Positions 14,001 to 26,000 of a stretch of DNA of 64,000 nt are shown one piece after another (the stretch's first letter is position 1; each line of letters opens with the position of its first letter). Both the position numbers and the translations under genes were made by a program. The notes beneath the pieces were generated by a model. That model was not told the origin of the DNA and did not search any database. It was given only the letters and a program-made list of their open reading frames with translations. Source of the stretch: Apostichopus japonicus (lineage: Eukaryota; Echinodermata; Holothuroidea; Aspidochirotida; Stichopodidae); NCBI RefSeq assembly GCF_037975245.1, contig NC_092568.1, positions 16,573,001-16,637,000 on the forward strand, in the 5' to 3' direction.

Positions 14001-17000
14001 AACAACAACCACAACAACAACTTCACAGCGCAGTGGATCAGATTCAGAAACATCCCAAAGTGACAATGAGGTACTGTACTGTATATCCATCATTTTTTAT
14101 TGTTCATAAGTTAAGGTTTTTTTTCTTTCTTCTCATAATGTAATTTAACAACAATTTATACTAGTAAGAATAAACACATTTTAAAGCTCTAAACACTGAC
14201 CAGAAATTACTATATGTACAAATATATTGGTAAGAACAAGACTGGAACCATGAACTTATGCATATAAGGTCTCTGCTTAAATATCGAATAAGCTGTCCAG
14301 TCGTGACTTTGGTGACAATCCTGTTGAGGAAATTCTTTGCTGGGTTTGCTAGTCAGGAGCCACAGTGCCTCACATGTTGTATTTACTTTGCTCCTGTATA
14401 ACCTGTCTCCTACCCCACATCTGCACTGTCCCATCTACCTAACTACACATTGGATCGTTTTTTAGCACTGCGCCCTCTCTCCCTGGGCATCACTCACTTA
14501 CATGCCCAATCATAGAGTAAAAATTTATCAATATACTTGTCTGAATAGAGTCCCTAAAACTTACTGGTTTGTGGATTTATGAGCAACGGTAATACCTCTC
14601 TCCACTCCACATCTGCACTATCCCATCTACCTAACTAAACATTGGATCATTTCAGCACTGCGCCCTCTCTCCCTGGGCACCGCCCACTTACTCCCCCCTC
14701 AAAATGTACCACTTAGGAAAACTACTACATGTTTTGTAAGCGACTTTTGCATAACATTTTTTACCCATTTTTTACAAGTTTTTAGAACTACTGTATATCT
14801 TGGATCTGCAGTCTTAGGAAGCTAGGGCGCAATGCTAAAATGTTCCAATATGTAGTTACTAGTTAGGTAGATGGGAAAGTTCAGATGTGAGGTGGGAGAC
14901 ACGTAAGTATCGTGGCTCGTAAATCCCCAAACCACAAAGGTTTTGGGAGTCTCCTGAAAGTCCTTCCTTAGAAAGCAGTGCAGAGAAGGGATTCCAAGAG
15001 ACCTTTGGTTGAGGCAACCTGTCTGACCTTCAGTAAATGGCACATTCATCAGCATTAATTTTGTCATTGTTATTTCTAATTATGATTGCCGATTTAATGA
15101 ACGATGCCAGATTGGGGTGAGTTTTCATGAATTATTTTGACTCGTTTTCAGTGGACAATCGGTGGGGAGAGGAAGAAAGTTAAGACAAAGAAGCAGACCA
15201 GAAAGAAAGCTAAAAGAACCACTTCAGATGGCTCTGCAGCAATCAGTGATTCAGAAAAGTCCTCGCCAGAAGAAGGTAAGAGCTGTAAAGGTTATTACTG
15301 TCTTAGCAAACAAAGAGGTTCACCTTTGACCTCATTATGCATGTGACATGTATTGTAAACCCAAAATACTAAAGCATTTGATGTCAAGCTTTTGCTTTAG
15401 GCGAATATTTCACATTAGTAGTTGTTTCTGTTTGTTGGCTCTCATTAAACTTTTGGATCCAAAATACTAAAGCATTTGATGTCAAGCCTTTGCTTTAGGC
15501 GAATATTTCACATTAGTAGTTGTTTCTGTTTGTTTGCTCTCATTAAACTTTTGGATCGAAACTATTGGATGAATGGAAAAGTTTAATGCAACCTTTATAA
15601 CTTGAGATTGATACAGTATGTAAACTTTACATGGTTATTGGTCACATTGTGTTATTATGTGTACTTTATGATGTCAAGTACTGATAATACTTCAATATTG
15701 ATATCATCATCTATTTGGAATCAGATTCAACAATAGAAAATGTCAGTGCTATTTGTGTATTAATCAAAAAGCACAGAACTAAAAGTGTATCATTGAGTCA
15801 ACACCACTAAATCAATTCTGCTACCCATGACTCATTGCAGCTCTTTTGAATGTCATCCGTATTGCATTAAGTTGGTTCCCAATTGATGTCATTTCATATC
15901 CTCGCTCCCCTTTCATCTTTCCTTTTTAATTAAATGCTTTTCTATTTATTAAAGTGTAAATAAACCTTTATTTTCTCTCCTGATGTTTATACTAAGTGAT
16001 GTTACAGTTTGTCATGTTAACTGTATCACTAAGTAATGTTAATGTTATTAATTGGTGCGTGAAGTTAACAAAAGATATGTTAACATTAACTGTGAGTGAT
16101 GATAACTTTAATGCTAAGTGATGTGTTAGTAGTATCTGTTTGAGCTGTTAGTTGATGATCAATATAAATTTGTAGTCACAACTCACGGTAGGATACCTTT
16201 GTGATGAAACATACAAATAAAAATCTCCTGTTTGGTTGACGCTGCTTGAGTAACTCCTGATGCACGTTAACGGAATCACTAATTGTTGATTTCTCCAGGT
16301 GAGGTTTCTGATTCAGAGGACATTTCCTCGAGTGACCTGGGTAGCTCTGACGACGACCAGTTTTACGATGGGTATGATGAGAATCTCATCAAGGACGATG
16401 AAGATAAAGTGATGTTGGATGCGATGACAGAGATACAGAGGGAGCAGGAACTATTCAGAAGACAAGAAAAACGAGATGCTCTGAAAACAAGGTGAGTTTC
16501 AGGATAGTATTGGTAAGAGATTGCCTTAAGACTACGGTCAGACTGGGTATGGTCTGACTGATGACAGACCAGTGCCTGACCAATGGCAGACAAGTGTATG
16601 AATAATGACACCATAGTGACTGTCAGACTACATACAGACTGTCATCTGACTGATTGCAGACTGTATGACCAATGATGGACTTGATTGATGGATGTAGACT
16701 AGTATCTGAACAATGGTAGACATGTGTCTAAATTGCAATAGTCTGGTGTCTGTCCATGTGCAGACCACTGTCTGACTGATGGTAGACTGTCTAACCAATT
16801 ATGGACTCGATTGATGGATGTAGACTAGTATCTGAACAATGGTAGACATGTGTCTAAATTGCAATAGTCTGATGTCTGGCCATGTACAGAACACTGTCTG
16901 ACTGATGGTAGACTGTCTAACCAATGATGGACTTGATTGATGGATGTAGACTAGTATCTGAACAATGGTAGACATGTGTCTAAATTACAATAGTCTGGTG

Positions 17001-20000
17001 TCTGACCATGTGCAGACCACCGTCTGACTGACGATAGACTTGCTTGAAGTTTAATTATATGTATGATGTATCTGTGGGAGGTTATTGAAATCACAGAAAC
17101 TGTAGACTCACATCTCCTTCTCTCTTTGTGTTAGTCCAGTGATAACTTACTTGGGGTCTACAGGTGTTCCTAGTAGACTAAGACTAACTATTTCATAAGT
17201 TTGCTGACTTTGGTCCCTTCCTTTCACCTTGTCGCATTTTGACAGGTTTGCGATCGAGAAGAAACTAAGGCAAGTGAAACGGGAAAGGAAACGGAAGAAA
17301 CGTGAAAAGAAGAAAGGTGAAAAGTTGGCAACTAGGAGCGACCTGACGACGGAAAGAAGGAGAACCATAGAGAACAAAAAGGACAAGAAAGCTCAAGCTA
17401 TCGAAGACTTAAAAGCTGAAAGAGAGAAGAAGAAGAAACTAGGTAGACAATGATAGTGCATAGCAACCAAATTAGCATTTATGTCATATGGCAACGATAG
17501 TTTTAATCAAAAGTAGGGTACTCTCCATTACATGTAATTAGCATATTATGTCATGTCTTTTCAATGGTTTCAATAACCATGATAAGACATGTTTTACTTT
17601 TCTTTACACGTGATGTTTCTTGGTTGCGGGGGTGACTGTTATTTCTTAGGCACGACAGAATTATTCTTATGGATTTTGTTAATCATACCAAATTGCTATA
17701 TCAATCCCTCCCATTGAGTTATGCCTAGGGGCCCACTTAGAACATTACCGGTCCAATGTGGATAAAAGTGTGGAAAAAAAGAATCTGATGTATGACCATC
17801 AAGAACTAAGCAGTAATTGTTGAAAATTTGGATCGAAGCAATAATGGTTGAAATTAATATCAGATGAACATTTTGAACAAGTTGATGAATGTTTGAAACG
17901 ATTCTATTTACGTCCGGTTTGATTTCCAGCCGAAGAGACGCAGGTGAAGAAACAACTTTTAAAGGCCAGCGACGTGTACTCGGACGACGAAGAAGAAGAC
18001 GACGATGACGACGACGATGATGATAACGATGCAGACGAGCAAAAAGAGGAGAAAGAGAAGAAAGATAAGAGATCAAGCCAGTCAAGTGATTCAGCCAGCA
18101 GTGCATCATCAGATGCTAGTGATGATGAGAGGTAAGGAGATATGAGGGAGGGTAAAATGAGAGGTGTTAATGGAGGTATAACTAGGATCTTGTCAAGTGA
18201 TTCAGCCAGCAGCGCATCATCAGATGCTAGTGAAGACGAGAGGTAAGGAGAAATTGGGCGAGGGTAAAATGAGAGGTGTTCATGGAGGTATAACTAGGAT
18301 CTTGTCAAGTGATTCAGCCAGCAGTGCATCATCAGATGCTAGTGATGATGAGAGGTAAGGAGAGACGGGCGAGGGTAAAATGAGAGGTGTTAATGGAGGT
18401 ATAACTAGGATCTTGTCAAGTGATTCAGCCAGCAGTGCATCATCAGATGCTAGTGATGATGAGAGGTAAGGAGAAATGGGGCGAGGGTAAAATGAGAGGT
18501 GTTCATGGAGGTATAACTAGGATCTTATCAAGTGATTCAGCCAGCAGTGCATCATCAGATGCTAGTGATGATGAGAGGTAAGGAGAAACGGGCGAGCGTT
18601 AAATGAGAGGTGTTCATGGAGGTATAACTAGGATCTTGTCAAGTGATTCAGCCAGCAGTGCATCATCAGATGCTAGTGATGATGAGAGGTAAGGAGAGAC
18701 GGGCGAGGGTAAAATGAGAGGTGTTAATGGAGGTATAACTAGGATCTTGTCAAGTGATTCAGCCAGCAGTGCATCATCAGATGCTAGTGATGATGAGAGG
18801 TAAGGAGAAACGGGCGAGCGTTAAATGAGAGGTGTTCATGGAGGTATAACTAGGATCTTGTCAAGTGATTCAGCCAGCAGTGCATCATCAGATGCTAGTG
18901 ATGATGAGAGGTAAGGAGAGACGGGCGAGGGTAAAATGAGAGGTGTTAATGGAGGTATAACTAGGATCTTGTCAAGTGATTCAGCCAGCAGTGCATCATC
19001 AGATGCTAGTGATGATGAGAGGTAAGGAGAAACGGGCGAGGGTAAAATGAGAGGTGTTAATGGAGGTATAACTAGGATCTTGTCAAGTGATTCAGCCAGC
19101 AGTGCATCATCAGATGCTAGTGATGATGAGAGGTAAGGAGATACGGGCGAGGGTGAAATGAGAGGTGTTCATGGAGGTATAACTAGGATCTTGTCAAGTG
19201 ATTCAGCCAGCAGTGCATCATCAGATGCTAGTGATGATGAGAGGTAAGGAGAAACGGGCGAGCGTTAAATGAGAGGTGTGTCAAGTGATTCAGCCAGCAG
19301 TGCATCATCAGGTGCTAGTGATGATGAGAGGTAAGGAGAAACGGGTGAGGGTAAAATGAGAGGTGTTCATGGAGGTATAACTAGGATCTTATCAAGTGAT
19401 TCAGCCAGCAGTGCATCATCAGATGCTAGTGATGATGAGAGGTAAGGAGAAATGGGCGAGGGTAAAATGAGAGGTGTTCATGGAGGTATAACTAGGATCT
19501 TATCAAGTGATTCAGCCAGCAGTGCATCATCAGATGCTAGTGATGATGAGAGGTAAGGAGAAACGGGTGAGGGTAAAATGAGAGGTGTTAATGGAGGTAT
19601 AATTAGGATCTTAACATAACATAACATAACAATTAATATTTATATAGCGCTATTCCATCTAGATCATAGCGCTTGTCAAGTGATTCAGCCAGCAGTGCAT
19701 CATCAGATGCTAGTGATGATGAGAGGTAAGGAGAAACGGGCGAGCGTTAAATGAGAGGTGTGTCAAGTGATTCAGCCAGCAGTGCATCATCAGCTGCTAG
19801 TGAAGATGAGAGATAAGGAGATATGGGTGAGGGTAAAATTGAGAGGTGTTAATGGAGGTATAACTAGGATCTTGTCAAGTGATTCAGCCAGCAGTGCATC
19901 ATCAGATGCTAGTGATGATGAGAGGTAAGGAGAAACGGGCGAGGGTGAATTGAAAGGTGTTAATGGAGGTATAACTAGGATCTTGTCAAGTGATTCAGCC

Positions 20001-23000
20001 AGCAGCGCATCATCAGCTGCTAGTGAAGATGAGAGATAAGGAGATATGGGTGAGGGTAAAATTGAGAGGTGTTAATGGAGGTATAACTAGGATCTTATCA
20101 AGTGATTCAGCCAGCAGCGCATTATCAGATGCTAGTGAAGACGAGAGGTAAGGAGATATGGGTGAGGGTAAAATTGAGAGGTGTTAATGGAGGTATAACT
20201 AGGATCTTATCAAGTGATTCAGCCAGCAGTGCATCATCAGATGCTAGTGATGATGAGAGGTAAGTAGAAACGGGCGAGGGTAAAATGAGAGGTGTTCATG
20301 GAGGTATAACTAGGATCTTGTCAAGTGATTCAGCCAGCAGTGCATCATCAGATGCTAGTGATGATGAGAGGTAAGGAGAAACGGGCGAGGGTGAATTGAG
20401 AGGTGTTAATGGAGGTATAACTAGGATCTTGTCAAGTGATTCAGCCAGCAGTGCATCATCAGATGCTAGTGATGATGAGAGGTAAGGAGAAACGGGTGAG
20501 GGTTAAATGAGAGGTGTGTCAAGTGATTCAGCCAGCAGTTCATCATCAGCTGCTAGTGAAGATGAGAGATAAGGAGATATGGGTGAGGGTAAAATTGAGA
20601 GGTGTTAATGGAGGTATAACTAGGATCTTATCAAGTGATTCAGCCAGCAGTGCATCATCAGATGCTAGTGATGATGAGAGGTAAGGAGAAACGGGCGAGG
20701 GTGAATTGAGAGGTGTTAATGGAGGTATAACTAGGATCTTGTCAAGTGATTCAGCCAGCAGCACATCATCAGATGCTAGTGATGATGAGAGGTAAGGAGA
20801 AATGGGGCGAGGGTAAAATGAGAGGTGTTCATGGAGGTATAACTAGGATCTTGTCAAGTGATTCAGCCAGCAGCGCATCATCAGATGCTAGTGATGATGA
20901 GAGGTAAGGAGAAACGGGCGAGGGTTAAATGAGAGGTGTTCATGGAGGTATAACTAGGATCTTGTCAAGTGATTCAGCCAGCAGCGCATCATCAGATGCT
21001 AGTGATGATGAGAGGTAAGGAGAGACGGGCGAGGGTTAAATGAGAGGTATTAATGGAGGTATAACTAGGATCTTATCAAGTGATTCAGCCAGTAGTGCAT
21101 CATCAGGTGCTAGTGAAGACGAGAGGTAAGGAGATACAGGAAAGGGTGAAATGAGAGGTATTAATGGAGGTAGAACTAGGATCTTGTCGAGTGATTCAGC
21201 GAGTAGTGCATCATCAGATGCTAGTGAAGATGAGAGGTAAGGAGAAACGGGAGAGGGTAAAATGAGAGGTGTTAATGGAGGTATAACTAGGATCTTATGC
21301 TGCCATGCACACCTGACATGGAAGGCAGCCTACTAGGAAAGTAGATATTGGTTTGCTAGCATGTCTCTGATTGGGACTGAAGAGAAGGTGATATCTGTGA
21401 TGTCAGGAATGGTGAAGCCTAAAAGATGCCATATGAAGGAACTATTTTTTCTCATTCCCAGTAAATTGTCTCAGTGCCATGATGAAGTTGAGGATTTTGG
21501 TAGGGGCTGAGGTGGGGTTAGGGGGTGGATCAATGACAATGATAAAACAATTGAGTTAATTGTCATATCTTTGTACCAAAGATGTCACATTGTTTAACAG
21601 GAATGTTATAATATTATTGCCAACACAGAATGGGAAAACAAGGGTCTCTCTGCGATGCCAAGGTGGAGGGTTATGTCGTAATTAAGGAAAAATTAGTATT
21701 AAAGCCTCATTTTTGCATTCAATCTCAATGGTCTAAACAATCTCCTTTTTGATAATATTGTGTGGTGAATCGTAAATCACACACAATCGTAACAATGAAA
21801 AAAATGCAAACAAAACATGACAACAGTCCAATGAAAGCATTACTCTGGCGCAATGGCCTGCAGATGTATTGACTATTCCCTTCACAACTGTACCTTTCGG
21901 CTACATGCACAGTGTTGGGGTATTTTTTTTTAAGCAGTCATTATGCCTGGCACCATTATGTAACGTTTGTCAATATGTTTGAAGGGCATATTTCGTAAGT
22001 ACCCGCAATCATTAATCTTCTTTGTTATGGGGTTTGAGCCATGTAATCATGCATCTTTCCACTTTTACAGGGAAGATGAAAAAGCCATTGAATATGTGGA
22101 TACCAAGGAGCAATTATCGAAGATCCGATTATCAAGACACAAGTTTGAAAAGTAGGTGTTTTGATTTGTCGTTCAAAAAAATGAGAAGGGGTATATCATT
22201 AGTTCTGCAATTAGCTATAACTACTGGTTTTAACTGGGAAAATACTATACTGAACTTTAGTTTCAGTAAACCACATTCAAGTTTTTCTCAGTTTTGATCA
22301 CTTTGTAATGCTCAAAGCCACGAATATGCTATAAGTGCTGGTGATGTGTGCACACATTTTAAGTGGTTTTGGGTATTTTCACTGAATCATATACAAGTAG
22401 GAGATGAATGGCACATTTGAAATGGGAAGATAAGCGGAAAGTGCAAAAATGAAAGTATGTTAAAATTGTATCGCTCAAGTTCACTTATCTCAATTTTAAT
22501 TTTTGACTGGAAGCAGTTCTACACAATGGTAGAGAGGAAATGGTCTTCTCGTTTACCTGAATATAACATCACACGACCGATTATGAAAGCCCACCGTTGT
22601 TTGGGACCTGTTGTATCTTCCAGTGACCAATTTTCCGATGCTTACCGTTTTCTTGCCCTTGTTTTTCTTTGTTTGTCAGATGGGTTCATGCTCCATTCCT
22701 TGATAAAACAGTCAGAGGTTGTTATGTTAGAATTGGTATTGGAACCAACCAAGGAAGGCCCGTCTACAGGGTAGGTATGGGCAAAAGAGCCATAGGTATT
22801 CTGTATCTACATCAAGGAAAGGATCATCAGCATTGTACAGTAGCTATGTGTGTGAAATGAGGTAAACATCACATCCAAGGCACAAGGGTGCTTGGAGAAA
22901 GGTGCATGGTTTCACATCTGCCAGCCCTTAATACAGTGTTGATTGAGAATAACAACCATTATACAGACGCTGTTGCTTTATAATGATGGTATGCTGCTGT

Positions 23001-26000
23001 TCTTATTTGTAGAGAGGGAATTCACCATGCTGCATGTAGACTTGTCCATAGCATAACTTAGAGCTCATGTAGTACATACTCATTATTGATGAATTACAGT
23101 AAACAGACTGAACACAATGGTTGACCTCATGAAAAAATGTATTACATCCAAAGGTTTGTGCAAGCTGACAAGATGATTCAAGTCACTTTATACATCTATT
23201 TCTGCTTCATTGTATTCCTCCTATTCTTCTTGAGTTATGGAAATTACAAAAGAGTTGAAAGAATTATTTTTCAGGTTGTGAAACCCTTCATGCATAAAAT
23301 GTTGCGCTAGCAACAAAATGTTGACCTTTGGTATTCATGAGTGTGGTAATAATATCCTTCCCCAACTCTTTCAGTTTTTATATATCCATGTTTACGTTTT
23401 TTATGCTGTTTTTTTTTACAGGTTGCGGAAATCACAGAGGTAGTTGAAACTGGTAAGATCTACCCATTAGGTACTACAAGGACCAACAAAGGACTAAAAC
23501 TAAGGTAAATCAGATTTTAAAAGATGCACTTTGTGAGTGACATTAATGATTAAATAAAGGTCCCTTTAATATGTTGCAAAATGGGTTTTCTGGTGAAAAA
23601 CATGTGAAACTTATATTGAAGAGAAAAATACTCCAATCTCAGTATCTTGCCCCCAACTGGAAATATGGTTGATTGAATGTAACCTTTCTTGACAGGAAAG
23701 TTGGATCACAGTTGGACAGGGGGGTCTGTGATGTAACCTGGGGAAATGCTCTTCAAAAGCTTTACTAAGACTTTTATAACCTTCTTGTTGATTTATCCTT
23801 GAAACCTGATACATTTTGAATGTTTGCTTAGCTGTCAAAGTTCTCTGCACTTCTTAATATATTCTTTTCCTGTGTGGATAAATTATTAAAAAATTTTAGA
23901 GAAAAATATAAAGAAATATCCAGCAGAAGTGCTCCGATTATATCGTCCATTCCCCTGTTGCCAGAAAAATATCACAAAATTTGAAAAATTCATATGTTTG
24001 AGATACAAAATGCCATGAGGAAGTGGTTTTGATTAAAGATTTAGAAACGTTCCAGCCATTTTGCTTAGCAATCAACTCCAGACACAAGGAAACCCTTTTA
24101 AGTAGGTTTGATCTGATGGGAAAATATTTGGGGAATGGGAAAAGTTATGAAATCTTAGTTTGCATTAGAAGAAAGGATTATCCACTGAATATATTCATCT
24201 GATATCCTTGATGATATGTCATCGAGTTTATGCATAAAAAAACAGACGCGTGCATTCTATCCCCTTCCCATTTCCTTTTGCCTAGCTCAACCATTAGCTA
24301 TCAGTCTGTCAGAGACTTTGCCTCTGAGGTTTGTATACCTACAGGTGATATATAATTCTGTCTTCTCTTCTCGGTAGATATGCTGCACAGGAGAGAATGT
24401 TCAGATTAGAGTTTGTCTCAAACCAGGACTTCACAGAGACAGAATTTCAAAAATGGAAGAGTGATGTAAGTTCGTCCTGCCGTTCTCTAAGAGGCTATGC
24501 TAAGGGCAAATTATGTTCTTTGAATCGATAATGGTATAAATGACTCTCTTTCTGATTTTAGCTGTGTGGGTTTAGTTCCGTCCTCCAAGTATGTGATTAA
24601 TATTGCCAAAATGAGGTAGATAAACACTTGTAATTGTCTTGAGTCAAACCGCTCAAAGCAAATCAAAAAAAATTTCCATGACTTCGTGAATGCATTGAAA
24701 TTTTAAAGTATACTGCTGTTAAATCGGTTAACAAATAATTCATGAAAGTTCAATAACTGTTTAAATTTATGTTTCCTCGTTAAGCTGTTTAAGCAATTAT
24801 GCTTATTTGTTCAGGTTTTGTCAATTTACATCGTGTTGGTAAGCAAGTGGTCGGAATTTAACTCTGAAACACAGTATCAACTACTAAGTTGGATAAGTTA
24901 CATATGTTAAACAGGGTATGCTAAGTTAGGGAAAATGCCAAGTCATCGTACACCAGAACTATTATATTACTCTTTTCTTTGAGAAAAATACAAATTGATT
25001 TTTATAACAACCGTTTTCTTTCCCCCCTCCTCCAGATGGTCGTCGGTGGTTTCACTCTCCCTACCTTAGACGAGATTAAATCCAAGGCTGATGACATCCG
25101 ATCTGCGATGGGTTACCAATTCAAAGATGCAGATATTGCCGAGGTTTGATTGGCTCTTCATCCTTTAGGACTGATTTAATTATCATTGAAACCCATTTTC
25201 AGCGCTCATTAGAGTAGTGTTAAGATAACTGCGCTGTCATCCGGACTGCTTCCATTCCCTACACAAACTTCTATCGAGGCTATCCTGTTCTGGCACAAAA
25301 GCTGTCATCTGGAGTGGACTTTCCTATTTGATGAAACCAACCAAACTTATTATTGTCCTGACACATCAACCATGTTCCACCTTTGTGATGATTTCATTGT
25401 TCTTGCAATTTGATTCCTTTGATTATTCTTTTATGAAACATGGAGTGGTTAAACCATGCTCTCAAGCATAGGTTCATCCACGGATCCTCTAGGTTATTGA
25501 AGAAATGTTTGCAGACCCCCTCCCCCGCCCCCCGACACACATTGTATCACCTAAGCCTGGTTGGGTGGGGTCAGGAGTACATTGGTTTTCTTTGCCTAAC
25601 ATGACATTTGCAGACCGCCAAAAGAGCCCATTTCCCCGATCGTTCACCTTACCATTTAACGACAATGACACTTTCACCCCGTTTTATATGCTACAAAGCT
25701 GTTATAGATGTCTAGGCTTAAGTATACACGTTTGTCTTTAGAGGTAAATGATTTGCGAGAGGTTGCACACACACATCTGTTGCTGTATCAGCTCATGAGA
25801 GTAACAATGCACACATTGTGTCAGAGGGGTTTTGAGAGTTGGAAGATACTGTGACCTTGGAAACACTGCCATCTGCTTTCACACTCTGTAATATTTGTTT
25901 CCTCACTAGATGGTTGCATCGAAGGACAAATTCAGGAGAAATCCCAGGAATTACGCTATTAAGAAAACAGAATTGTTTAAGAGAAAGGTACGTTGTGATA

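Noticed and set aside
17696-18109. 137-codon minus-strand open frame rich in His and Arg
   Set aside because: It is antisense to RTF1 exon 6, whose GAY/GAR-rich acidic coding strand keeps the reverse frame open.
20546-20764. Minus-strand open frame with repeated [19 protein letters not shown]
   Set aside because: It is the antisense reading of the exon 6 minisatellite, with no independent support.
18082-21296. CRISPR-like regularly spaced repeats
   Set aside because: The whole unit is repeated, spacers included, the unit derives from a eukaryotic exon, and there are no cas genes. It is a minisatellite.
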